Source: Nephrocerus scutellatus (Eukaryota; Arthropoda; Insecta; Diptera; Pipunculidae). Taken from it: DNA of 64,000 nucleotides. Below the pieces are notes generated by a model. The model ran no database searches. It was not told the DNA's origin and saw nothing but the letters and a program-made list of their open reading frames with translations. Numbering within the stretch: position 1 is the first letter of the stretch; each line of letters starts with the position of its first letter. The position numbers and the translations under genes are program-made. The stretch is taken from the NCBI GenBank assembly GCA_947095585.1, contig OX352765.1, positions 27,930,254-27,994,253 on the forward strand, given 5' to 3'. Below are positions 22,504-34,770 of this stretch, piece by piece.

Positions 22504-23219
22504 GGCTGATTTTTGGCAAACTTAACGTTAGCGTCGTTCTTATGCTGGTTCTGCTCCTGATTCTCGTTGGTCTTGTACGTTATTTAGAGATTGCGGTTTA
22601 TTTTTTTCACATTTTCCTTGATATCCCATTTTTAGTTTCAACTAATTTTAAGTTCATATAACTCCCCAAACGGTTTATGAATTAATCGGGCAAGCTAAGT
22701 AGCACAATTTAAAAACTATGCCCATATAATTCTTACACTGTTTAAGAAAACAATCAGCTATATGAGCTTTTGTATTAGTGGTCAGAAAATAAAGTAAATA
22801 ATTTTAAACAACATGTTGTTTCGAAAAATAGTCAGTGAGTGGTAAGTTTCCCCTTTCTCCACCACCTGTGAAAAGTTGGCAGGGGTAATCCTTTCCGCAT
22901 AAGTAGGACCCTTCCGTTTTTTTAATGGGTTATGCTACAGTTTGCTGTACTTTTTTAAATGAAAAGTTAGAGCACGAGCAATCAGTTTTTGCTAAGTTAA
23001 AAGATTGTTTTAAAGTATTTAGTAAGTTAAACATTAAATTATTGGTAGGCAAAAAGATCATTCTGAATAAAGTTGGGAATTGGATGAAAACTTGTTGTTT
23101 ACCAGAATTATAGAGCTCAGAATACACTTGAGATTTCAATTATATTCCTATCGCTTAACCGTAGTTATTTCTGGTCTCTTCGTTGCTATGGGCAGCCATT
23201 TTGACTCATCTGATTCGCG
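22504..23219. other. Unassigned sequence
   Basis: Nothing was recognised, except that frames near 22925-23139 are open on both strands without domain similarity. Confidence 0.45.
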
Positions 23220-23890
23220 GATGCAGTCTTTCGTGATGCAGAATCCGCGCTCGGAGCACCATATCAACAAGATAGTGGTCCGAGTCGACTTTGGCACCTC
23301 GCTACGTTCGTACCGTCATCTGGTTCGGGTTGTGGTGGCGGTCTATCAACTATCTATCTGATTGCGAGTGGCTCAGGAGATACCCAGGTGGCTTTGTGGA
23401 TATTTTTACGCGCTAACCTTGTACTCGCAACGACAAAATTATTGCTTGCTGCCATCTCTATGACTCGTTGTCCGTTGTCATAAGTGTTCCCGTGTAAGCT
23501 AGTGGTGCCAATGTACTGCCTGAATACTGGCTCCCTACCTATTTTAGCATTTTTATCCCACAGAAATATTTTTACATCATACTGAGGGCAGGCATGGAGC
23601 TCGCATTCGACTGATTCAAATAATTCTTCTTTTTCATCATCTGGGGAATCCTCTGTAGGTGCGTGAACGTTTATGAGGCTTATGTTTTTAAATCTGCCCC
23701 GCACGCGAAGGGCGCATAGCCATTCATTTATTACTTTAAAGCCGTTAACGGTGGGTTTCATTCTTTTGCTGACTAGAAACCCCACCCCGAGCACATGATG
23801 TCTTGCATGACAGCTGTATATTTGGAAACGGTATCGGCTAGCTGCTGTGCAGCTCGAGCTCTATACAGTGAGTGTATGTTCCATGAGAAA
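23220..23890 (-). mobile_element. RTE-type LINE endonuclease relic
   Basis: The minus-strand frame (23794-23354) encodes most of an apurinic-type endonuclease as in RTE LINEs and craniofacial-development-protein-2-like sequences: LINVHAPTEDSPDDEKEELF, then KIFLWDKNAKIGRE where the family has ILGDFNAKIGRE, then NGQRVIEMAASNNFVVASTR and IHKATWVSPE. Upstream, 23890-23795 gives SLYRARAAQQLADTVSKY, the N-terminal segment, with about 20-40 codons missing before GVGF. Below 23354 the frame shifts into traces of DSDHYLV. The catalytic GDFNAK aspartate is altered (WDKNAK). It is therefore a dead copy. Confidence 0.88.
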
Positions 23891-23983
23891 ATTAAATCGT
23901 TTAGCCGTTTTCGTTGCCGTAGTCGTCGTCATTCATCAGTGTATCCGAGACTGATTTTGGGTTCCGTAAGAAAGATTTTTTTA

Positions 23984-24048
23984 CGGGCTAGTCCCTTCAA
24001 AGTAAGGTTAACGCGAGGCCAATACCTTACTTTGAAGGGACTAGCCCG
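23984..24048. repeat. Perfect 25-bp hairpin
   Basis: Arms 23984-24008 (cgggctagtcccttcaaagt…) and 24024-24048 are exact reverse complements over 25 bases with a 15-base loop. It lies about 100 bases upstream, in LINE orientation, of the RTE endonuclease relic. No T-run terminator follows and no known RNA was recognised. Confidence 0.95.
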
Positions 24049-24299
24049 ATCATTCAGCTTTTTCTGTAATTGAGGAAAATTACTGGCGGCCACAACGTGG
24101 AGGTTTGATAGCACTTCCACAAGTCAGAGATAGTTACGGCCACTTCCAATTCTGGTGCATTTTGTGATATTCCCTCTATTCTGATGATAGCTGAGCGCCA
24201 AAGACCCACTAATACCATCTCGATAACACCATTAAAACCTCGAATCAAGGCCCTTTCCAAAACCCTCAAGACCCTTTCAAACCCACTCCAAGACTACCC

Positions 24300-24575
24300 T
24301 CCAGATCTAACTCAACATCGCCGTAAAAAACCCCTCAAGACTCAAGCCCCGTTCAAAATGTCACGAAAGATGCATTTAATTAAAATCAGGATAATTTTGA
24401 AAAAAGTTATATGGAAGCACCTGGAGTCCGATCACTTCCAAATTTGTACAGAAAGCGTCGTCATCATGTGTTCACGGCTTGAATAAAATCGGGCTGTAGG
24501 AAGTGGTTTAACAATTGACCATAGGTTTTGGTGACAAACAAACAAACAAATACCTGCGGCCGCGAAGTTAATACA
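24300..24575 (-). mobile_element. Dispersed repeat family R1, copy 3
   Basis: Read on the minus strand: tgtattaacttcgcggccg, a (GTTT)3 tract, taaaccacttcctacagcc, cgattttattcaa, acacatg, then aagtgatcggactccagg. The order matches copies at 927 and 63210. Beyond it, toward 24200, the minus strand is G-rich (gtgggtttgaaagggtcttg…). Confidence 0.7.
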
Positions 24576-26727
24576 TAGCTCTTTCGATTTGCAAGGTACA
24601 GTTCAGATTTTTCTCTCGTGGTTTTGGTTTGACTTTCTATTTGCAAACTGTAAGCTTGCTACCGGTCGGCAATCGACGGGTAAGGATTCGTTTACCCAGC
24701 AAGATGGCGAAGAGAACACTGTAACTTTGCTATCCGTCGGCAATTATTGACTGTTAAGATTTCATTTATTCAACATTTACTCAGATGGTGAAGAGAGAGG
24801 AAGCAGGCTAATTTCTCAGTTTATTGTTCTTGTCAAATTTGTTTTGGTTTGGTCTTCCATTTGCAAAGCATTTTCATAGAAAAAGTGCCATTGTTTGAAT
24901 GTCACAAACGTCGTGAAAACTTAAATATACCGACCGCTTGTGTAGATGTAAATGTAGGGTGGGTATAAAAAAATAAAGTACAACAATAAAAAGTTTTGTG
25001 AATGAAATTTTATAGCAAATGGATGAATGAAGCGAACAAACTGTAAACAAACAACAAATCTGTTCTTTTGGTTCTTTTTATTTGTCGTTTGCATTTGTTT
25101 TTGTTTTCCTTTCCGCCATAATTAACAATGGAAAATTATAATACAGGACACACAGATAGATTCTTGTGTTTTCCATTTTGTTGCGTAGCTTGACAAACGA
25201 CAATACAAGGGATACAATTTGCACAAGAAATTGATTCTGAAACTTTTACGGTGATGACGCCAAAAACAAACAAAGTTCTTAAATTCTTGAAAAACTTTTC
25301 TCTGAATGGATTTTCCTCATAATAAAAACTAAGGCTTTTAATATAAACGCTCCTGCGAGAACAGAATTTTGTCATGTATGGGAAATGTCAAGGGTTGGGG
25401 GGAAGGGAGGATTGAGTCATCAAGAACTTTTTCAAAGTTTGTAAGAAACGTTTATGTCATGTCAGGTGTATTTCTCTTTTTGTTTACATTTTTAAGTTGT
25501 TTGTCTTTTACAGTTACAAAGATTTTCATTTTAAAAGTTTATCTCACATTATTCCAATTAAAGTGGGAGTAAACATTTGTCAGATATAGTTAGTTGGATA
25601 TTTATTTGTCTTTACTTAAATATGACAATTCTGAGAAAATAAAAAGAACTTTGTATTTTTTTTTAAACTTAAATGCTTTGGCTTTTACGTGCACCTTAAA
25701 ACATTTTTACTGAACCGAGTTTACGTGATCGAAATACTTTAGCGCTGCCGTTGAAATCTTACATCATTTTTTTGTTGTGCCGCAATACAATAAGTACTGG
25801 GTTTCTGTGTCAAACAGCGTGCACAATTCAGATGAGTCACCACAACAAATTTATTCAGCTAATGTATTCCATTTCGAATCGAATGAATGCCAAATATTTT
25901 GCAAAGATTAAGGCGTCGTTTCATTACTTAGGCGTTTTTAGCTAGGGCTGTCTGTGCTGGCCTACAAGGCGATAAAATTGTTTTAGATCGTCGGTAATGA
26001 CTCTCAAACACCTAATACTATAGTCGCCCAATGTGTGCGATGTTACAATTTTTGAATTAAAACCTGTTAACGTAAATGGTTCTATTGCTTTTGAATAAAT
26101 GTGTACATGGTCTGTAAGATAACCGAAAGCGCGCAAATAATGAATAATTCGATTAGGACACAAAGCTGGCTTTGCCAAAGCAATTTAGCTAATATTTCGC
26201 ATATACATAAAATGAGAATAACAAACAAAAATATTAATTCTATACAACTCTCTTGTTCGTCTCTTATAGGAGCGTCTTTTAAATGTGTATAGATGTGTTT
26301 TCACAAATATCTCTTGTAAGATAATATCATTTGTAAACGAAAGTTTATTAGCTGACTTATATTGGCGCTGCAGTTCTTAGTGAACCTGGGCCGCGACTAA
26401 TATGCCTGTCCGCTTGGCATGACCTTTAGGTACCTGTCTCCAGTTGCGCATACCCCTCCCCAATGCAGGCAACTCGCAACTTGTGCTGTTTTCTTCTGGT
26501 GCATTGTCCCACTGGATTGGATTCAAAGACTCCAATTCAACGTTAGATAGAGTCTATTCGCTCTAGAAAATGGTCAGTGGGATGTCCATGTCACTCTACA
26601 GCTCGCATAATTCTTCGTTGAATCTCCTTTTTCAAAACATTACCTGCATCGAATCAAACACATTGCGCAAGTTTCAGTTCAACGGGATGGATAGTTTTTG
26701 AGTTTTGCGATGTCTAACGCACATATC
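24576..26727. other. Unassigned AT-rich sequence
   Basis: Ordinary AT-rich sequence with short open frames only. No element boundary or domain was recognised. Confidence 0.5.
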
Positions 26728-26729
26728 TA

Positions 26730-28841
26730 CACTTGGGTGCAAAAAATTCGCACGTTGATAAATTTTCAACAAAAGTTCAAAAATAAAAAAAATCCAATAT
26801 TTGTTTAATTTTCTTGAATGCAGATTCAAAGTCTATTTCAACACCTATCCACCTATCCAGTGGCACCTTTTATTTACTTGTACCTTACAAACAAATTGAT
26901 TTTTGGGGCCAACATCTGAAGTACACTTTTTTTGTGAGTTTGTCAGCAGGAAAATTAGTGGTAAAAATCGAATTAAAACATGGAATTCAGAAAAAAAAAT
27001 ATTTTTATTAATAAGAATAAATAAAATTCCCTTCCCTAGCCCGAATGACAGCTTCCATTCGCTGTTTCATTGATTTCACAAAAGTTATCACCAAATCTTG
27101 AGGTACCGCCTCCCATTCCTCTGCGATCGCCTGTTGCAGCTTTCAGAGACTCGTTTGAGGAATATCTCTGGCTCTGACTATTTTTTCAGCTCATTCCATA
27201 AATGTTCGATGAGATTGAAGTCCGGGCTTCGAGTTGGCCCTAGCGTTAAGGTCTCATCCACCTCTTCAAGGTACTGGTACACTATATCAACCGAATGCGG
27301 TCTCGCATTATCCTGCATAACAGAAAGATTTCACCAATAAACCCTGCAAAAGGTACAACGTAGTCCTCGAGTACTTCTTCAATGTATCGTTGAGAAGTCA
27401 ATCCTCTTGATCGACGGCCAGTATTCGCTCCGGAGATGAACACAAGATCTGTTTTCGCCTCCAGTGACATGCCTCCCCATAACATGCACGATCCATCGAC
27501 AGTCCACCGACTGACTTCAGACCCAACTATTACTTAGTTTCCATGGCGGAGTTAACCAAGGGTTAACTCGGCTTTATATGCATGGAACGCAAATTCGAGT
27601 TAGTTTCATTAAACCCAAATTAACTCCACGAAACTATAGCGGTTGAGTTAGGTTTCGATGACAATCAACAAACAACAACAACGCAGCTGTCAAATAAACT
27701 GTACTCAGTTCGTGGAAACGCTACGAGTTAGCGCCGCCATATTATTAACTCGGCGAAAAGCTAACTCGACTCAACTCGGTCCTTGGAAACTAGTATATAA
27801 TGGATTTATTTAGCTGATGAGAATGACTCATTACATGCAATTCGTATATTCGTATGCTGTGGCCATAATGTGATTTTGCTCGGTATCGTCAAATGTTCGT
27901 TAACTTACGTGGGATTCGGCAAGGTGTCAGTGAAGTAATACATTCGCTGCGGAAATTTGACAACTGAGAGAAATTATGTGAAATGCAAGTAGTTGCTAAA
28001 GTTCATTATGGGTAAATTAAAGAATGAGAGAAATTAGATAAGCTTTTCGTTCGGTTTTGTCGTGAGAATAAGCCAACTGCAGCCCATTATAGTTGGCACT
28101 TTCGACTTCATGATCTTCTTGGAACTGCATTCAAACGACAATTTCCCAACAAAGTCGTCACAAGAAAGCGGTCATCACGCTGTATTGTAGCACGAGGTCA
28201 TCGTTGCAGAGTTGTGGACGAGCCCCGCGCTTACCCACCTTGCGACATGAAGGGAAAGATGACCCGTGGTTGATTAACGAGGTTCTGCTCCTCCACTCCT
28301 CCTTTCTCAACACGGGCTTGTGACCGGCTTTGGCAGAGTTAAGTACGAGGTCAGCCAGATCCTTGTCGCCATCTGAAGCCGCCAGTTTCCTGGTATCTCT
28401 GCCACACTCGACGAATCGGCTCAAATTTAGTTGTCGAGACACTTCGTTCTGGTTCTGCCACGCATCAAATCGTGCAACCACTTGAGCTGCTGCCACTGGT
28501 GTGGTATCAATTTTCTTGTTCCGGATGAAGACGTTATCAATAGACTGTTCAGGCTAAGCGTTGATACTCGAATGATGGCAATTCCGAAACGAGCGATATA
28601 GGGGTATGTTATTGTATTGTTGTTATTGAATTGTTTTTAGAGGTTAATTCGAAACCCTACTGTTTGTATTTTACAAAATCACTTGGTTGGCACGGTATAA
28701 GTACAAAAAAGCTACCACTGGATAGGTGTTGAAACAGACTTTGAATCTGCATTCAAGAAAATTAAGCAAATACTAGATTTTTTGATATTTTTGATCGTTT
28801 GTTCAAAATTTATCAATGTCCGAATTTTTTGCACCCAAGTG
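26730..28841 (-). mobile_element. Tc1-like transposon with long terminal inverted repeats
   Basis: Both ends begin CACTTGGGTGCAAAAAATTC and are flanked by TA (26728-26729, 28842-28843). The inverted repeats extend about 150 bases (ttcttgaatgcagattcaaa and aacacctatcca occur in both). On the minus strand the transposase is recognisable: N-terminal VVARFDAWQNQNEVSRQLNL (28490s), then WTVDGSCMLWGGMSLEAKTD, SQRYIEEVLEDYVVPFAG, DNARPHSV after a frameshift, and DFNLIEHLWNEL. The last two carry the second aspartate and the glutamate of a DD34E triad. The middle third is unrecognisable and a 261-bp MITE is inserted (27533-27793), so it is inactive. Confidence 0.93.
27533..27793. mobile_element. MITE nested in Tc1-like element
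   Basis: The ends are CTTAGTTTCCATGG and, on the opposite strand, CTAGTTTCCAAGG, flanked by TA at 27531-27532 and 27794-27795. The interior is rich in gagttaa/ttaactc motifs in both orientations and has no coding capacity. A TA target and short inverted ends point to mobilisation by a Tc1/mariner-type transposase, though I cannot name the family. The sequence is clean, so it inserted after the Tc1 element. Confidence 0.8.
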
Positions 28842-28844
28842 TAT

Positions 28845-30203
28845 AGAAAAACTAACAACATTTTTTTTTTGCTGAATCTTATAAGACTGAAGGAAAAAAA
28901 ATAAAAAACTATATCTTATAACTTAAAACTTTTTTTTAAATTAATATATTTTTCCTTGAATTAGATTTTTATTTATTTTTTCTATTTTAATTAAATTACC
29001 AGATGGTTGTCATTCATATCTTCTTCAGCCATAAAGTCATTCTTTTGCGCTTCTGTACTTTGCTTTATGAAAGTACTAAGTAATAAAGATTTTTAACGAA
29101 TAATACAATACAGCGAATTGTAAAAAATAAAACATAAAAATATAATAGAAAACCACAACTTAATTGAATGTTATAAAAACAAAGCTGATAAAACAAAAAA
29201 ACCGCGAGGTATTTCGTCGCGGTAAATAATTACGCTGTCACCGGTTCCCTGTTGTTTATCGTCACAGCTCAAGCGTTGCAAAGCGCACACTTGGTTCGCT
29301 GCTTATTTACATGGAAGCGTGCCTCCTCTCCCATTAAATGCTTTCATGTTTTTAATGTCGTTTGTCGAGCCATGTATGTTTTAGTGTAAATATATTTTTT
29401 ATTAATTTTTTGTATTCTTACCTGGTGATCGGAAACCATAGACGCATCGGTTGGATACACCTTCATACCATAAAATGTTCATCTGTCGCGTGGTTAAACG
29501 TTAAACATTTATTCTTAACATAAAAAACATTAACGGGAAATAAAACACAGATGATAAAAATGCACCCTTAAAGTGCAGGGTGTTTACTGACAAAATAAAG
29601 TTTATTGCACTCTTTTGCAAAATAGGCAAACAGCTAAGCAAAGTAAACTGATCGGTATGTGGAAATGACACTGGCGCCATAGGGCTCAGAAAATCATTAA
29701 TCATACGATGTACTCCTACCAACAATTTATTATAAGAAAAAGGCGCAGACTGTAAATAATAAATAATCGAGTGTTAGATACACGTTAGTTGTTATCTCTC
29801 TTCCACTCGAGTACTTCGCAGTCAGTATAGTCAGTGCCAGTGGCTCAGTATACTCAGTAGATAGAGTATGGTCACAAAGTGGTGTGCCAAAGAGAAAACT
29901 TAGCGAAAATAGAGAAATTAGTGCTGCCAACTCTTAATTTTTTTTTTTACAATATATATAATTTTTCTCCATTAATTTTTTATAGTATGGTGTTGGCAAT
30001 AGTCAAATAAAAATATTATAGTAGTGGTAAATGCATGTCTCTTCGTACTTAGTGCAACTCTACACATACTATTGCTGTTAGAAAATTCGATAAGAGATTG
30101 CATTTGTGACATGTGAATACAGTGTAGAAAAAATAACCAAACGCATAGTATGAAATACGCTAACTGGTGGTAGTGAAAAGAGTGAGAACCTATATGTAAT
30201 AAT
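28845..30203. other. Unassigned AT-rich sequence
   Basis: No gene or repeat boundary was recognised. Small open frames occur on the minus strand at 29501-29725 and 29730-29930 without domain similarity. Confidence 0.5.
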
Positions 30204-30547
30204 AATTTTGTTCAATGAGAAAAAAGGCAGAACAGAACAGCACAAATTTGTGAATAATGTCAGATCAAGTTAGAACAGAAAATTACAGCCATATGTCAAG
30301 CGATAGAATGTTAAGTGATACAAGTTCCAGCAACGCCAAGTAGAAAGCATGCAATTTGCAATATCAGCTGATTTTGACATTTCTCACAAATCTGTTCTAC
30401 CTCATGAGTAGGTGCAGAAAAGCTGTCCAGAGCAGAGTCATTGAACACAAAGTAGAACAGTCTCAGACAGAAATTTTTCTCATTGAACACGAAAATCTGA
30501 TATTTTTCTGTTCTGAACGGTACGGAACATCCTCATTGAACAAAATT
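30204..30547. mobile_element. MITE with 16-bp perfect inverted ends
   Basis: AATTTTGTTCAATGAG at 30204-30219 is matched by its exact reverse complement at 30532-30547, and AAT lies on each side (30201-30203, 30548-30550), a possible 3-bp target duplication. The terminal motif tcattgaac recurs inside near 30439 and 30481, and gttc/gaac-rich segments (agaacagaac, gttctgaac) repeat near both ends. No transposase is encoded. Subterminal repeats of this kind are usual for non-autonomous DNA transposons. Confidence 0.75.
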
Positions 30548-30550
30548 AAT

Positions 30551-33500
30551 GAGAAACAGAAAAATTGTATATGGTTTTTGTTCTTTTATAATAACCAATA
30601 CACTGTATTATCGTATTTTTTAGACATGTTAGTGTCAATTAGGAAAACAGTGGGGCTTTTCTATAGAAAAGGTTTTGTTCTCTAATACTAAATAACAGCT
30701 AAAAATGGCAAAAGAGAAAATCGTATCAATGCGTATATCATAAAAAACACACAAACCTACAAAAAAAACTACACAACACATTTTTTAAAGTGTACGTTAT
30801 ACGAGTACTATACACCGCTGTTATATGTCGTCTATCGATTCTCGATCTCGGAAAAAAGGCTATTTTACTTTAACAAGAAACATCACACTTCTATATGGGT
30901 GGGCTTAAGGTTTATTTCTTATTTTTCAGCTTAATCAATACTTTTAAATGTATTGTAATAGCCTAAGCTATGGTAAAGTCCCTGCATTTTCACTGAGGGA
31001 CTGGGTGACTGATCGTTAATCCCTTTGTATGGGCAAAGTCTCTTCTAAGTCTACTTTCGAAGTCCACTATGCCCTTTTGCAATTTGGACAATCTCCATCA
31101 AATCTTTATCCCATATCTTAACTTTTTATAACAGGAGACAGGACTAAACATCAGCAGCGCGATTTGTAATAAGCACTTGATCAAAAAGGACTTTTACCCT
31201 TATAATAGGCACAGGTGCACCATGGACATTGACATTTTAGAGGATATTGACATTTAAAGAGAACATTTGTGGTGGATGAGTTAAAAGATTAATCCACGGT
31301 TCACACATCACTATCCATCAAGATTACTTCATTTATCGATATAATTTCTCTAAAAACAAAAATGTGCGATGACAATTAAAAGGAACCCATAAAAATTAAA
31401 AATGTTCATGTAAATTCTATAATAACCAATATATGCGCCTAAAAGTATACTGAATTCCTCCATAAAAACACATTCGAAGCACTGGAAGCTTTTGTGGTTA
31501 AAAAAACAACCACCAAGTCGTAAGGCAGCGCTGCACACAGCGCTCACAGTTATTGTAGAATGGCGTGATCTGATGCCGCTATATGACATGATATAACAAA
31601 AAATAAATGGGAGCCCCCGACCCCTGGGCGGCCGATAATGAGCTTAAATAAGTTTGTCATTGTCTGCTGTCAATTGCGGCACCTGTCAAATTTCTTCACT
31701 TCATTTACACATTGTTTACTCACACGTAAGGTAAAGAACATTTGACGAAATCGATTATATCTCATTAAGATCAAAGTATACAATTTGCATGGATCGTTTC
31801 CTCCAACTAAGTAAATCCCGCTTTGTTTATTATAGCTGACACTTAAGTCTTAAAAAAACAAAAAAAAAGAATCTACTTACAAAACCCTGTAAAAACGAAA
31901 GTTGGGACCACTGTAAATTATAGGAGAGGTGTCGTTGGTAGGTAGTTTTAAAGAAAGCATTCAACCGAAAAGAGAATTGAAAAATAGGAAATAATTCGCC
32001 ATCATGAGATATTAAGAAATTCATGGTAGAGCATTTTGCATGAGAATAAGATTTCAATTCAATTTCATTCCAACTTTTTTTTTATCGCTTATCTTATTGG
32101 AATTGGAATGGGAGATTGAGAATTGGGAGATGACAGATGAGTTGCTCGAATTATTGTGAAGTGAGAATGAGAATTTAACTGATAGAGCAGAATCGTAAAC
32201 CAAGCGTTCGTTGATCGTTGAATTAATTGTACATATTGTACTTTTGCCACTTTCGATTTGCGAGTCTATTTTGTGGAATGCAGGAAGCAGGATGCAGGAT
32301 GTGGATTGTTGGTTCAAGCTATAAAATTTAATCTTTATAAACAATAAATAAAATTTGTTTTATTTTGTTATTTGACTGAAGATTGCCAACTTAGTTTTGC
32401 CCTCCAATTTGGTTTTTTTTTTGTCTTTTACTTGTTCCTCCACACTAAGGTGTGGATAGGTTTTATGTTGGTTTCTTCTTGTACCGGCGCAATCCAAGAA
32501 AAACTGGTTTTTTGGAGAATTATTCACTGAGTGCTCCATTGTATGTAGATAGCAATCCCTTTGGCTATGTATGCCAATACGCCAGAGTAAACTGCTCGTA
32601 TTACGAACCAGTTTCGCGCGCAAACATTTCATCTGCCAAGCCCATCATGAAAGAAATGCTTTTCGCTGGATGATGTTACAACATAAATTCTTGAATTTTT
32701 TTTTGTTGAATTTTTTATGAAGCTGAAATTGTAGATATTAATTTTTTAATATCGCTATCAAAAGAATGGCGCTGTGCTGTGTGGCTTGCGTTCCAGCATA
32801 CTCCTAGGTAAAGTCCTGAGGTACCTAAACCTATTCAATATCTATCTTCTTTGAGTTCTCTCTTTTGTTTAATAAAATCCTATTTATAATGATAACAATT
32901 ATGTTTATTGCTTTATTGTTATATAAACAGCTTTGACCATGTTTATTGTTCACATAAAATCGAGCATATCCACACCTACATGCATACCAGTTGATGCTGT
33001 GAAAATAAATTGACGATGATGGCCATAAAAATAAATTGGCCATTGGGACGAGTGTAGCTATATACCTAGTTGCTTATGTTGCCTTCTCATAGCCCCCACT
33101 TCAGTACATGGACTTTTATGTGAAATTGTACCCATAAATGGCCGCCCAGAAACCAATTATACGAATATTTATGCTTTACGTTGTTGCTGACATATTTGCA
33201 CTTCGCAAACAAAGAACTGAAATTTATAAATCATCTGATGTGACATTTGAAACATTTAAACCTGCTTACTTGAGATATAATAATAACCAACTGACAGTGT
33301 CGTGGAAAGAGTTACAGAGTTGACTTATTTAAAAAAGCACCAATTATGTACTGCGAGGGCGTGTACAAATGAAGCAGTTAATGCTCGTAATGTTGCGGCT
33401 AAAATTAAAAAAAATCGTTTTATATGGGAGCTATATGCCTGGAAGCGCAAACGGATAGATCGTACTAGCAATAACTAATACTTTCGCTTGACTCGATGCA

Positions 33501-34109
33501 TGTAGGAATTGCATTAATCTTCACTTTCAAGCTGACAGTCGGTGGTGCATATGGCTCCCACTCGAAGGACGTCATGTTCGATTTCTCACAACTCTGATCA
33601 TCTAGATTCTCAATAGTGTACATATGATATTTTGACGATTTATAGCATGATACGATACCGTACATGTGATCTTGTATCATGCGATATTTAGATGTTTTAT
33701 CGGAATAATGCGTTTTCACCATGGTGTCTGCAATAGGGAGAGAGGGTTGTTTGAAGTTAAATGAAAGGTACAGGTACTTTTGATATAAAAAACCCTTGCA
33801 CTTATGAGGGACAATAAAACTGATTACAAATTAATTTCATAAGCGTGTCTGAAAAAGTCGGTCTTCCCCAAAGGGTACCAAGTAAAAGGTCAATATCTAG
33901 CCTACATAGCCGAATTTTATCTATAGCGTGACATTCCAGGAAGGTCTCATATATGGTGACAAACGAAAGAGATGAGAGAAAAACTGATTTTTTATACAAA
34001 ATGCAGACAAACTGCAATATAGCGTGGTACCCCTAGAATGTCCAAAGGCTTTGACAGTCGAGACGCTTATCATCTTTAAGTCGAATAACAATTATGTACT
34101 TTTAAAAAG
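30551..34109. other. Unassigned AT-rich sequence
   Basis: About 3.5 kb without recognisable genes. A GC-rich scrap near 31610-31640 (gggagcccccgacccctggg) resembles the GC-rich part of repeat R1. Frames at 32360-32673 and 33465-33722 (minus, starting MVKTHYSDKTSKY) have no domain I know. Confidence 0.45.
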
Positions 34110-34248
34110 TCACAAGTTATTACTCTCGGAATGTTGTCAGACATTCGCAAGAGGTGGGACACCGTAAAAAATACGTTTGGTGTTACTGTGATTCCTCCGA
34201 ACCTCCTGTTCAGAAGCCATGAACTGATCCACTGAGCCACAGAACCCA
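34110..34248 (-). mobile_element. SINE S1, 5' half
   Basis: Minus-strand head GGGTTCTGTGGCTCAGTGGA (A box intact), then the gcttctgaacaggaggttcg region and an eroded B box, followed by cacggtgtcccacctc-like body and gtaataacttgtgac. It stops there; the 3' body and tail are missing. Confidence 0.85.
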
Positions 34249-34274
34249 AAATCCTACTTCATCCAAGAGCATTA

Positions 34275-34770
34275 AAATTATTTTTAATAAATCTTCAAAT
34301 AGATATAATGCTCAACTGCAAACAACTTTTACGGTCGCACGGTTTTAAATTTTACGACACAAAACATCCAGAAAGAAAAGCTTGTGGTGTAACGGCCATC
34401 ATAAAAAATAGAATTAAACATCACCTCATTAGAGAATATTGTAGGGAGTATCTTCATGCAACGTCTATCTCCATCGATAGAAATGTAGACAGTTTCATAG
34501 TATCTGCTATTTACTGTCCTCCAAAATTTAAAGTCACTGAGCAGCAATTCAGAGATTTCTTTGATAGTGGGAGACTTTATTGTAAACATACTCATTGGGG
34601 CTCACAAAAGGCAAAAACTTGTACTCAGCTATATCAAAAAGTGATCTGCAAGTCTTATCCACAGGAAAACCTACCTATTGGGTAATGGATCGCAGAAAAA
34701 TTCCTCTTGACTTGCTTATGTTTTCAATCACAACAATTTGTTATAATGACATTTTTTTGCTATCATTATA
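34275..34770 (+). mobile_element. Jockey-type LINE endonuclease relic
   Basis: The frame from 34308 encodes an apurinic-type endonuclease of Jockey-clade ORF2: CGVTAIIKNRIKHHLIREYC (the G.AI.I...I.H segment), YLHATSISIDRNVDSFIVSA then IYCPPKFKVTEQQFRDFF, and HTHWGSQKAK (family: YNAKHTHWGS). The GGD.NAK stretch before HTHWGS is deleted or changed, and after 34685 the frame breaks into KPTYWVMDRRKIPLDLL, the next conserved block. Reverse transcriptase is absent. It may belong to the same family as the minus-strand relic at 4640-5208. Confidence 0.88.

Noticed and set aside
23080..23361. 93-codon plus frame
   Set aside because: It is antisense to the end of the RTE endonuclease relic.
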